The notes under the pieces are model-generated. The model had not been told where the DNA came from and made no database searches. It was given only the letters and a program-made list of their open reading frames with translations. A stretch of DNA of 64,000 nucleotides from Opitutaceae bacterium (GTDB lineage Bacteria; Verrucomicrobiota; Verrucomicrobiia; Opitutales; Opitutaceae): positions 124,001 through 188,000 of the forward strand of contig JANQKV010000060.1 of the NCBI GenBank assembly GCA_028280945.1, written 5' to 3'. Position numbers and translations under genes: made by a program. Shown here piece by piece: positions 44,747 through 53,900 of this stretch (its first letter is position 1; each line of letters starts with the position of its first letter).

Positions 44747-45547
44747 ATGATGCGTCGCGCGTTTTCCACCTTGGGGTGCGAGGAGTTCCACTGGGACGAA
44801 GTGATGTCGTTGGCCCGGCGGCACGAAATCACGGCGTTGGAATTACGTGCCTTGGGCGGATCGATCGACCTGGCCGGTTATCTGGACGAGCGATTTGGCG
44901 CCCCGGAAACCTGGGCTCGGGAAGTTCGGAAAGCAGGAGTGGAAATTGTCGCGATGGACGCGTCGTGCCGTCTTTTTGCCAACGACCCGGAAAGTGAAAT
45001 TGAACTCATGGCCCTGGCACCGTGGGCCGATGCGGTGGACTGCCACTACATTCGGGTTTTTGATGGAGGCGAGCGGTTGGACAACCCCACCTTGGTGCTC
45101 GGGGCCACGCGCTGGGCATGGTGGCGGCAGCAGCGGAAGCTGCACGATTGGTCGGTTGACTTGTTGGTGGAAACCCACGACGCACTGACTTCGGCGGCAG
45201 CGGTGCAGACATTTCAAGAGGCTATCCCCGAGCCGCCTGATTTGTTGTGGGACACCTTTCTCACGTGGGCCAAAGGCGGCGAGACCCCTGCGGTAACGTG
45301 GTCACAGATCAAAGACTCCGTGCGCCACATCCATGTGAAGGACGGCGTGATGGGAGGCCGGGAGGGCCGGGCGTTCACGCTGGGGCTGCCGGGCAAGGGC
45401 GAGTTCCCCATGGCGTCGCTGATGGCGTGTCTGCAGGCCGATGGCTACACCGGTGCGGTCAGCCTGGAGTGGGCCCGCAAGTGGCATCCCTATCTGCCGT
45501 CCTTGGAGGAAGCCCTGGAGATGGCGGCCGCCCAGGCTTGGTGGTGA
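44747..45547 (+). CDS. TIM-barrel sugar isomerase/epimerase-like protein
   Basis: This is a 266-residue protein of the xylose-isomerase-like/AP-endonuclease-2 superfamily. The barrel strands seen are ITALELRALGG, VEIVAMDASC, DLLVETHDAL, RHIHVKDGVMGG and GAVSLEWARKWHPYLPSLEEAL. The acidic residues of VETHD and SLEWA fit the metal site. It likely isomerises or epimerises a sugar or keto-sugar in the cytoplasm. It follows the heparinase-like gene in the same operon and converges with the TetR gene. Confidence 0.83.
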   Translation: MMRRAFSTLGCEEFHWDEVMSLARRHEITALELRALGGSIDLAGYLDERFGAPETWAREVRKAGVEIVAMDASCRLFANDPESEIELMALAPWADAVDCHYIRVFDGGERLDNPTLVLGATRWAWWRQQRKLHDWSVDLLVETHDALTSAAAVQTFQEAIPEPPDLLWDTFLTWAKGGETPAVTWSQIKDSVRHIHVKDGVMGGREGRAFTLGLPGKGEFPMASLMACLQADGYTGAVSLEWARKWHPYLPSLEEALEMAAAQAWW

Positions 45548-45601
45548 GACATCCCGCCAGGGAGAAAGAGAACGATAACGAGAAAGATGTGCCTCCGCCG
45601 C

Positions 45602-46234
45602 TTACGGCCGCATGCCAGCCAGCAGGAAGTGCTCCGCGTTGGCGATACCACGCTTGATGGCCGCCGGGGAGCCAAGATTACGGTGCAGGCCTTGGGAGAG
45701 GGTGTAGCGGTGGGAGACGTAGACCTGGCAAATGCCGATGATGGAAATGAGCAGCTGGTTGGCCTCCAAATCGGTGCGCCATCGGTTGCCGTTGGCCTCG
45801 CGCTTGATCGCCGCTCGAAGGAACTTGGTAACGTGGTCCTTTGACAACGGAAACTTCGAGTCCTGGATGCCCTTGCCGTTGTTCAGGTTTTCCCAGCGCA
45901 GGAGCCGGGAGTATTCGGGGTGTTTGCGCGGAAACTCGAAGTAAACCCGAATGAGATTCTTCACGGCCGACTCCAGGCCATCCGCTTCGGCCACCGCTTG
46001 GTTTTCGAGGGCGGCGAGTTCGCTGAAGGCGAAGTGGAGGGCTTCCTGGTAGAGCAGGGCTTTGCTTTGGAAGTAGTGGTAGACCATGCGTTTTGAAACA
46101 CCGGCAGCCGACACGATGTCGCTTACGGAGGCCCCGTCATAACCGTTGGCGGAAAACAAACTGATGGCCGTGCGCAACAAGTGTTCACGTGACTCGGGCG
46201 AACGGGCGGCAGGCTTGACGGGAGGTGGCGGCAT
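45602..46234 (-). CDS. TetR-family transcriptional regulator
   Basis: This is a 210-residue dimeric repressor type. The helix-turn-helix is at about residues 16-62 (ISLFSANGYDGASVSDIVSAAGVSKRMVYHYFQSKALLYQEAL). The C-terminal part is helical, with WENLNNGKGIQDSKFPLSKDHV. The ATG at 46234 is preferred to 46273 since the extra residues look non-coding. Three copies of one palindrome occur in front of neighbouring genes, and this is the only TetR gene in the window, so it is the obvious candidate to bind them. No copy is visible in front of its own gene. Confidence 0.88.
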   Translation of the reverse strand: MPPPPVKPAARSPESREHLLRTAISLFSANGYDGASVSDIVSAAGVSKRMVYHYFQSKALLYQEALHFAFSELAALENQAVAEADGLESAVKNLIRVYFEFPRKHPEYSRLLRWENLNNGKGIQDSKFPLSKDHVTKFLRAAIKREANGNRWRTDLEANQLLISIIGICQVYVSHRYTLSQGLHRNLGSPAAIKRGIANAEHFLLAGMRP

Positions 46235-46303
46235 GGACGATCGCAGGGTCCTGAAGGCCGTATTTGTTTGCAACGCGGAATCCTCGCTCGGGAAGGTAGT
46301 CGT

Positions 46304-47161
46304 GTGGGAGATGCCGCCGACCCAAAGATTCGTTTACTGAAAGCGGAGGATCTGTCCCGGGCGCTGGAGCTTTCGACTGAAGCCGGCTGGAATCAGACCC
46401 TGAACGACTGGGAGTTCTTTCATCAAAACGCTTACAATTACGCGATCGACGATTCGGAGGGTGAACTGGTCGCGACAACCGTGGCCTGGGATGTCGCTCC
46501 CCGCCTGTCCTGGATCGCCATGGTACTGGTGACAAAAGCCTGCCGTGGTCGCGGATATGCGCGTGACTTGATGCAACATGCGATGGCCCAGGCTGAGCTG
46601 CGGGGACGAGCGTTGGCCTTGGACGCGAGTGAATTGGGAGAGCCGGTTTACGAGCGATTGGGGTTTGGGATCGGAGAAGAGATTGGGCGTTGGCGGCTTG
46701 AAAAATACGCGTCTGCTCCAGTGCACGCGGAGATGCTTCCGTTGCGGGAGTCTGACCTCGACACCGTGGCGGACCTCGACTTCCGCGTCAGTGGGTTGAG
46801 CCGTGCGAGCATGTTGCAGGAGTGGTTGCGGCGATCCCCCGAACTGGCCTGGGGATACCGTGGTCCCGGTGGAGATCTCGAGGGATTTGTGTTGGGTCGG
46901 GAAGGACGAACCACCCATCAAATTGGTCCCCTGATCAGCCTGAATCTCAACGTCGCCCAAGCCCTGCTGGAAAAGGCACTGGGAACGATCGGTGGTCCTG
47001 CTTATGTAGATGTGCCGCTGGGGCAGCGCGATTTTAATGACTGGCTGCAGCGGCGGGGATTCAAGTCGGAACGAGGATTCAAGCGCATGAGCCGGCCGAT
47101 TGGTGCGATCAACACAGATTGGTCACGGACCTTCGCCATTGCTGGTCCGGATGTCGGATAA
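46304..47161 (+). CDS. GNAT acetyltransferase, two-domain
   Basis: This is a 285-residue protein. The first GNAT domain has WIAMVLVTKACRGRGYARDLMQHAM, with the acetyl-CoA loop RGRGYA. The second, smaller GNAT-like domain ends with GLRRGFKSERGFKRM-like wording (LQRRGFKSERGFKRM). The GTG at 46304 is chosen; a TTG at 46268 opens the frame further. The gene is divergent from the TetR gene, a common sign of regulation by it, but the 69-bp gap has no copy of the palindrome. The substrate is unknown. Confidence 0.82.
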   Translation: MGDAADPKIRLLKAEDLSRALELSTEAGWNQTLNDWEFFHQNAYNYAIDDSEGELVATTVAWDVAPRLSWIAMVLVTKACRGRGYARDLMQHAMAQAELRGRALALDASELGEPVYERLGFGIGEEIGRWRLEKYASAPVHAEMLPLRESDLDTVADLDFRVSGLSRASMLQEWLRRSPELAWGYRGPGGDLEGFVLGREGRTTHQIGPLISLNLNVAQALLEKALGTIGGPAYVDVPLGQRDFNDWLQRRGFKSERGFKRMSRPIGAINTDWSRTFAIAGPDVG

Positions 47162-47179
47162 ACCGGTCCGGCGAAGACG

Positions 47180-48019
47180 TCATGGTTGGAGCGTGAATTC
47201 CAGCCCGTCGGTGGCGGCGTAGATCTCGCCTGAGGGGTGGATGCCGCGCACGGTTTCAGCCATGGACTCCGCAACGCCGGGGTCTTCGGAAAAGCTTTCC
47301 ATCACAAAGTGCTTGAGCACGACCTGCTTGGCGCCTGCATCGCGCGCGATCTGTCCGACATCTTCGGGAGTGATATGCCAGCCTCCGAATGCGACTGAGT
47401 CGTAGAATGCCTTGGTCCCGGAGCATTCGATCAACAGTAGGTCGGCATCACGACAAAACTCGACCAATCGTTGGTCGGGTTCGGAGTCGCTGGTGATGAC
47501 CACGATCTTATCACCGATCGTGATGCGAAAATTCCAATTGGCCAGGCCGGCGTGGGCTGTTGCCAGGGTCTCCACGCAGTAGGTGGCATTTTCGTAAACC
47601 AAGCCCTCCGCCGTGATTTCCGTGGCGGCCCAATCCAGTTTTTCGCGCACGCGGTTGCCGTGTTTGATGCGACTGTTGATATCGGCTTCGTAAGCCTGGT
47701 GGACCCCGCTTTCGAGGAACGTTGCAATTCCCTTGGGGCCGTAAATCGGCAAACGGGCTTCGCGGCCATTGTTCCAAGAGAGCAGCAGCAGCAGCGGCAG
47801 GTCGCAGATGTGGTCGAAGTGCAGGTGGGTGATGTAAACCTCGTCAATCGACTCAACGGGGGTGCCAAAACGGTGCAGATTGTGCACGGCGCAGCGCCCG
47901 CAATCGAAAAGCAGCCGACGACCATCGATCGTTAACAGATAGCTTGGACCACCACGATGAGGGAGGGCGCGCACCGCGCCACTACCAATGATTTGAACCG
48001 AAACGGAAGGGGAAGACAT
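47180..48019 (-). CDS. MBL-fold metallohydrolase
   Basis: This is a 279-residue cytoplasmic protein. The HxHxDH metal motif is at residues 65-70 (THLHFDHICDLP); other metal ligands appear in TAHAG, VITSDSEP and KHFVMES. The plan matches the RNase Z/arylsulfatase-like group of MBL proteins. Site C of the TetR-type palindrome lies 19 bases in front of its start. It probably hydrolyses an ester, lactone or phosphate in the same pathway. Confidence 0.85.
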   Translation of the reverse strand: MSSPSVSVQIIGSGAVRALPHRGGPSYLLTIDGRRLLFDCGRCAVHNLHRFGTPVESIDEVYITHLHFDHICDLPLLLLLSWNNGREARLPIYGPKGIATFLESGVHQAYEADINSRIKHGNRVREKLDWAATEITAEGLVYENATYCVETLATAHAGLANWNFRITIGDKIVVITSDSEPDQRLVEFCRDADLLLIECSGTKAFYDSVAFGGWHITPEDVGQIARDAGAKQVVLKHFVMESFSEDPGVAESMAETVRGIHPSGEIYAATDGLEFTLQP

Positions 48020-48037
48020 CGCTGGAAGAAGGTTAAA

Positions 48038-48055
48038 AGTAACCGAACGGTTACA
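48038..48055. promoter_or_regulatory. TetR-type operator, site C (MBL gene)
   Basis: AGTAACCG-AA-CGGTTACA matches the palindrome of sites A and B with one changed outer base. It ends upstream of the MBL start codon at 48019 on the minus strand. Confidence 0.72.
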
Positions 48056-48125
48056 GTGGGGAACCCCTCCGGAGTGTCAACGCACCCGATGTCCTTCCCG
48101 GGCTTTCCTGGCCTCCGGCCGCGGT

Positions 48126-48176
48126 CCTCCCCCATGGCAAGTGTCACTTATTACGTGACACTTGCCATGGGGGAGG
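48126..48176. repeat. Perfect 22-bp hairpin over a ribosome-binding site
   Basis: Arms 48126-48147 and 48155-48176 are exact inverse copies around the 7-base loop TTATTAC. The right arm carries GGGGGAGG, which together with the next bases (GGGGGA) forms the purine-rich site directly in front of the ATG at 48181. Confidence 0.85.
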
Positions 48177-48180
48177 GGGA

Positions 48181-48540
48181 ATGAAATTCGGGCGGTTTTT
48201 CCTGCAACTTTCGCGGCGGGCCTGGGTTATTGAAGGCATGAAGGTCTTTTCTCTTGTTTTGCTCAAGATCCTGGTGGTGGCCGTGGTGCTGTGGTTGCTG
48301 CTCGAAAATGCGCCCCTGCTCGTAGCCCCGATTTTCGGCGCAATCGTGACCTTCATCGGACTTTCGATGCTGGTGCTGGCGGTCCTGACGGTGGGGGCGA
48401 CGTTTGGACTGGCCGTCGTCGTCGCGCTGCTCGCGGTTGCCGTGAGCCTGGCGGCAGCGCTCTCTCCGGTATGGCTGCCCTTGCTCGCCATCGTGGGGAT
48501 CGTGGCGCTGTGCCGGAGCAAACCATCCCCGGCGGCCTGA
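48181..48540 (+). CDS. Small hydrophobic membrane protein
   Basis: This is a 119-residue protein with three to four predicted TM helices (VFSLVLLKILVVAVVLWLLL, IFGAIVTFIGLSMLVLAVLTV, GLAVVVALLAVAVSLAAALS, LPLLAIVGIVAL). No family is recognised. The ATG at 48181 has a purine-rich site GGGGGAGGGGGA in front, part of it inside the hairpin; an ATG at 48238 is also possible. It is transcribed toward the convergent GMC accessory gene. Confidence 0.6.
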   Translation: MKFGRFFLQLSRRAWVIEGMKVFSLVLLKILVVAVVLWLLLENAPLLVAPIFGAIVTFIGLSMLVLAVLTVGATFGLAVVVALLAVAVSLAAALSPVWLPLLAIVGIVALCRSKPSPAA

Positions 48541-48544
48541 GCAT

Positions 48545-49081
48545 TCAGCGCATTTCAAAGTAGGCGGCCCCGTCGGTATCCGCCAGCGGCACGCAGCCGA
48601 GGAATGGCCCGGGCACCGGGTCCCACTTGAAGCCGGATTTCGCCGCCGCTTCCGAAGTGAAGTAGCCGTGAAATGAAAGCCACCGGAAGTGCCGCAACCA
48701 TTCCTGACCGGGGGCTGTGTCGGATTCGGCGATCGCGAGTATCCGCTTATCTTGTGATGTGCCGGGTAGATCGGCGAATCCCGCGCTCGCCAGCGTCTGC
48801 AGGCCGGTGCGAAACTTGATCTGGTCCGCCTCGGTCATGAACAGACCAAAGGACACGTCGATAAACTGAGGCACTCCGGCAGCAATCGCGCCGGGAGTAT
48901 CCGTGGCGGGCAACAGGCGGTCAACCAGTGCGGTCGCCACGGCATAGAGCCCGGGTGGCAGGTGATGGGGGGCTGAGGTTGCGGGGGCCGAGAGCTCGGC
49001 CATAGCGCGGGCCAAAGTGGAGGGGGAGGCGGCGGCACCGAGGAGGAGCGCGGTGCGTTTGAGGGCTTCGCGACGATTCAT
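48545..49081 (-). CDS. Gluconate 2-dehydrogenase subunit 3-like protein
   Basis: This is a 178-residue exported protein (MNRREALKRTALLLGAAASP, twin-arginine-like). The body has LVDRLLPATDTPGAIAAGVPQFID, the usual family word, and ends SGFKWDPVPGPFLGCVPL. In this family a small subunit accompanies a FAD-containing GMC dehydrogenase and helps its export or membrane attachment. The gene lies 8 bp behind the GMC gene. The longer open frame upstream runs opposite-frame through the GMC gene and is not used. Confidence 0.82.
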   Translation of the reverse strand: MNRREALKRTALLLGAAASPSTLARAMAELSAPATSAPHHLPPGLYAVATALVDRLLPATDTPGAIAAGVPQFIDVSFGLFMTEADQIKFRTGLQTLASAGFADLPGTSQDKRILAIAESDTAPGQEWLRHFRWLSFHGYFTSEAAAKSGFKWDPVPGPFLGCVPLADTDGAAYFEMR

Positions 49082-49089
49082 GGCGGTGT

Positions 49090-50802
49090 TCAGAGGTTCA
49101 AGCGGTTGAGTTCGTTGACGGCGTGGTCGGCGGCCCGGGCGGTAAAGGCCATGTAGGTGAGCGACGGGTTGACGCAACCGCCCGAGGTCATGCAGGCCCC
49201 GTCGGTCACGAATACGTTGGGCGCGCCATGGACCTGATTGTGGCCGTTGAGCACGGAGGTCTTCGGGTTGCGCCCCATGCGGGCTGTGCCCATTTCGTGG
49301 ATACACAAACCCGGAGGACTGTCGGGATCGTCGTTCCCCTGGATTTCCTTCATGCCACTCGCTTCGAGGATCTCGATGGCGGAAGCCAGCATGTCCTTGC
49401 GCATCTCGCGTTCGTTCTCCTTGAACTCACAATCGAAATCGACGGTGGGTTGGCCCCAGCGGTCGGGGTTCTCGTAGTTCAGGGACATGCGGTTGGAATG
49501 CTCGGGCAATTGCTCTCCCCAGGCCCAAATGCCAAATCGCCAGTCCCCGGGGGCAAAGAGATCGGCTTTCAAGTTTGCGCCAAAGCGGGAAAGCTCCGCG
49601 ACACCGCGGGCCCAGTTGTCCCGGTTGGCTCCACCTTGGTAGCCGAAGCCGCGCAGGTAATTCGACTGCCTGGTGGCTTTGTCGCCGAGATTGCGGAATC
49701 GCGGCACATAGATGCCGCCGGGACGACGTCCTTTGTAATAGCGGTCGTGAAAACCATCAAAACGGCCATGCGCGCCCACGCGGTAATGGTGATCCATCAG
49801 GTTGTGCCCCAGCTCGCCGGAGTCGTTACCCATTCCGGTCGGAAATCGATCGGACTTCGAATTCATCAGGATGGCGGTGGAGGCGATGGCTGAAGCGCAG
49901 AGAAACACGACCTTGGCAAAATACTCCATGCTTTCACCGGTTTCGGCATCGATGACACGAACGCCCCGGGCTTTGCCTGCATTGACGTCGTAAAGCACTT
50001 CGGCCACGATCGAGAACGGACGCATAGTGAGCCGGCCCGTGGCGTAGGCGGCGGGCAGGGTGGACGAGTTGCTGGAAAAGTAGGCGCCAAAGGGACAGCC
50101 GCGGCTGCAGCGGTCCCGGCTCATGCAGGCGGCGCGGCCTTGATGCGGCTGCGTGAGGTTGGCGATGCGAGAGTGAATGATCCGACGGTCGTCAAACAAC
50201 TCGAAGACCCGATTGCGAACGTGCTCCTCCAGACAGTTGAGTTCGAACGGCGGAAGAAACTCTCCGTCGGGAAGTTGGGACAAGCCTTCGTTCTGGCCGC
50301 TGATGCCGGCAAAGCGCTCGACGTAGTCATACCACGGCGCGAGATCGCCGTAGCGGATGGGCCAGTCGACGCCGAAGCCATCCTGGGCGTTGGCCTCAAA
50401 ATCCAATTCACACAGCCGGTAGGACTGCCGTCCCCAGGTGAGTGAACGCCCGCCCACGTGGTAGCCGCGGCACCAGTCGAAGCGCTTCGTCTCCAGATAG
50501 GGATGGTCGATGTCATCAACGAAGAAATGCGCGGTGGCTTCCATCGTCGTGTAGCCGGTGCGGCTCTGTTTGGCCTGACGTTCGCGCGACTTGCGCGAGA
50601 TCTGATTGTGGCCGGGGAACTCCCACGTTTCCATCATCGCGGTGGGATAATCGCCGTGTTTCACGTCGCGACCGCGCTCGAGCACAAGCGTTTTGAGACC
50701 TTTTTCGGTGAGTTCCTTGGCGGCCCAGCCGCCGCTGATGCCAGAGCCGACGACGATGGCGTCATAAGTGTGGACGGCAGTTGCTTTGGTGGAAACATTC
50801 AT
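49090..50802 (-). CDS. GMC-family FAD oxidoreductase
   Basis: This is a 570-residue flavoenzyme. The FAD-binding motif is AIVVGSGISGGWAAKELTEKG (about residues 14-34). The GMC C-terminal part has TSGGCVNPSLTYMAFTARAADHAV, and CMSRDRCSRGCPFGAYFSSNS supplies a cysteine-rich middle. Together with the small subunit it forms a periplasmic dehydrogenase for sugars or sugar alcohols, with electrons passed on to the membrane. Its context near glycan genes suggests a sugar substrate. Confidence 0.87.
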   Translation of the reverse strand: MNVSTKATAVHTYDAIVVGSGISGGWAAKELTEKGLKTLVLERGRDVKHGDYPTAMMETWEFPGHNQISRKSRERQAKQSRTGYTTMEATAHFFVDDIDHPYLETKRFDWCRGYHVGGRSLTWGRQSYRLCELDFEANAQDGFGVDWPIRYGDLAPWYDYVERFAGISGQNEGLSQLPDGEFLPPFELNCLEEHVRNRVFELFDDRRIIHSRIANLTQPHQGRAACMSRDRCSRGCPFGAYFSSNSSTLPAAYATGRLTMRPFSIVAEVLYDVNAGKARGVRVIDAETGESMEYFAKVVFLCASAIASTAILMNSKSDRFPTGMGNDSGELGHNLMDHHYRVGAHGRFDGFHDRYYKGRRPGGIYVPRFRNLGDKATRQSNYLRGFGYQGGANRDNWARGVAELSRFGANLKADLFAPGDWRFGIWAWGEQLPEHSNRMSLNYENPDRWGQPTVDFDCEFKENEREMRKDMLASAIEILEASGMKEIQGNDDPDSPPGLCIHEMGTARMGRNPKTSVLNGHNQVHGAPNVFVTDGACMTSGGCVNPSLTYMAFTARAADHAVNELNRLNL

Positions 50803-50932
50803 GGGGTAGGAGGGGAGAAGTTGAATCCTGCATCCAAGCTAGACTCCGCTACTCGCGGACACCATGGCGCAATGACTTAATGTTCGCTACGCGATGTCGG
50901 GTGAACCCCGTCGCGGCCGTTCGGGGCGGCGA

Positions 50933-53900
50933 TTACAGCGCGTTGATCGGATCTATGCGGAAGGTGTAGCGATAGGTGCCATGGGCGGGAATGCGGTATT
51001 TTTCGAGGGGTTGTTGTCCCCAGGAATTGGTGCCGCCGAGGCCCATCTGGCGATGAGAGATGTTGATGACCACCGCTTCGTTCATGGGCAGGTCCACGGG
51101 GTGACGGGCCATCTCGATTGTCGCTGGGTCACACGGGTAGGCCGACACTTCAATCGGTTCGCCGAGTGCCGTGATGCGGATGCCGCGCCCAACGGCGTCA
51201 GTGAATGTCGCCCAGCGGATGTCAGTGCGGTTGCCCGCTTCCTGGGGGTCGCCATAGAGATGGAAAAGCTCCGGCACCGTGCCCTCATGGATACCCATCC
51301 AAGCAGAGGCGCGGCGATCGACGTAGTTTTCGCCCGGACCACGCCCATACCACTCCCAGTTCGTAAATGACGCCGGCAGGGTAAGTTGCCAGCCAATGCG
51401 GGGCAAGGGGGGGAGATCCTGGCCGACGAAATTCACCGTGATGTCGTAGGTGACGCCGCCGGTCTCGTCCCGGGTCATTACAATCTCGGCGGTCGAATCC
51501 CCGGCGGGCAGATTGGCGCGGATGGTGCGGACTTGGGCGCTGTCGATACGATGGGTGTCGTCGCTGACGATTTCGGCATCGCGCCCGGCGTGGCGCCAGA
51601 TGGACAAGCGGTTGGGGTATTTGGCCCCGTCATCGTTGTTGGTCATGGGGCGCCAAAAGTTCAGACCCTCGCTGCGGGGGGCGGGTAAGTTACCCGCAAC
51701 GTGATCGAGGTTTGGCTCGAACTCCCCGCCAAGATCAAGCTGATCCCATGCGACGACAAATCCTCGTTCAGCCCAGTCTGTCGTGTGGGTTTGGCGGAAG
51801 TTGATCTTGAGGAAGTATTCTCCGGCCTGCGTGGCGAACGCAGCGGGCAGGTCGAGGGCCACAGTTCCACTCGACTGCGGGGCGATGAAGGGTAAGTCGA
51901 ACTCCTGGCGGGCCACGACCATGCCATTGCGGCTCAACTCCCAGTCCGCGCCAAGGTCGGAGAGGTCTCGGAAAAAGCGTTCGTTAAAGATGCGGATTTT
52001 CACCCCGTCATCGGCGGCCGGGAGCAAACTGGTGTGCACGTCTTGGTGGACTTTGGCCACTTCGGCGAACTGCGGACTGGGCGAGAGATCGGCCATTACG
52101 ATGCCGTTGAAACAGAAGCTGCGCTGCGAAGGTTGGTCGCCGAAGTCACCGCCGTAGGCGAAGAACTCCTGCGTCTTCGGCTCGGCGGCCGCGATGTGGT
52201 CGAAGGGCAAATCGAACCCGGTGTGCAAATCGACGGGAGTCCACAAACGAGCACTGCGTATGCTGCCATTAAAGCGTTGGTGAGGAGCCTCCGGATTGAG
52301 CCCGATGGCCGCCGTACCGATCAGCTCGGAGTCGATCATGGAGGGATCCACCGGTGATGAGCTGACAAGGTCACCGTTGACGCTCAGGGTGATCGATTGC
52401 CCGTCAAAACTGCCGACGAGCCGATGATGGCGCGCATCCCAGCCCACGGGCAGGGGGGCATCGAGGGAGACGCGGTGTGAGGTCGGCCCGAAGTAAAACA
52501 CCGCCCGGGAAGCGCTTTCATCGAGCGCCAGTCCAGCCTGATTGCCGAGGGTGATCAGCGGGTAGCCGTCGCTCGCGTTGCGGTTGTTGTTGAACTCCGC
52601 AGAGCCTTTGTCGTAGCCGCGCACCAACACCTCGAGGTTGAAGCGATGGCTCAAGGCCCCGCGATCGGCCGGTGAGAGCGTGACGGTGGCGCCGCCCGCG
52701 ACCAGTCCGGCCTGAGGTGTCAGTGTGCCCGAGAACCAACTCCCGCGACCACCGACGAATCGCTTGAGCGTGGCGGTGCCGTGCTTGCGGGCGAGGATGC
52801 CCTGGTCGCGCCAGTCCCACAGGAAGCCGCCTTGGAACAGGCGTTCGGCCCGAATCAAATCCCAGTAGTCAGCGAGGTTGCCGGAGCTGTTACCCATCGC
52901 GTGGTTGTATTCGCACTGGATCAGCGGACGTTGCTCGGTGAGCGGCTTTTGCTCCTCGGTGCGCACATATTCGAGGCTGCGGTGGATGGGCCGATACATG
53001 GGGGCAAAGATGTCGACGTGGGGACGCTGCATGGCCTGCTCATACATGATCGGGCGGGAGGGATCCCGCTGCTTCACCCAAGCGGAGAGCGCCTCAAAAT
53101 TGACGCCGTCGCCGGATTCATTGCCAAGTGACCAAACCACAATGCTTGGGTGGTTTTTGTCCCGTTCGACTACATTGCGCATGCGGTCCAGGTAAGCAGC
53201 TTGCCAGGATTCATCGCGCGCAAGCGCATTGTTGTCGGCTCCCCAGCCCATGCCGTGGGCTTCAATGTTGGCCTCGTCGACGACATAGAAACCGAGTTCA
53301 TCGGCAAGTTCCAGCAGGGCCGGATCGTTTGGGTAGTGGGCGGTGCGGATGGCGTTGATGTTGGCACGTTTCATCAACAGCAGTTCGCGACGCATGTTTT
53401 CGCGGGTGACGGTGTGGCCGGTCAGGTGGTCGTGGTCGTGGCGATTGACACCCTTGATGAGCACGGGCTGGCCATTCACGAGCAGGTTGCCGTGTTTGAT
53501 TTCGGAGCGGCGGAATCCGACGCGGAGGTGGTAGTGCGCTTCGGGCAGTGTCGGATCGTCGGGTTGCAACAAAACCGTCAGGTCGTAGAGGTGGGGCGTC
53601 TCGGCCGACCATGGCTGGACTTGCAGGGCGGGGAAATCGAGCGGTGTGGTATGCTCGTTGTCGGGTGTAACCAAAATTTCGATACCATCCACCCGATGAG
53701 TCCCGCCGTCCGGACCGGTCAGGTTGACGCTCAAGGTGCCGGCGAGAGGGGCGTTGGTCGTGGTGCGGACGGCCGGGTTGAGGCGGAGATACCCGGTGAG
53801 GTTGTCCTCGGCCAGCTCGGCTTCGACGTGCAGGTCGCGCAGGTCGAGGGGCGGGGCGGCCCAGAGGTAGACGTCACGAAAAATGCCGGAGAGGCGCCAC

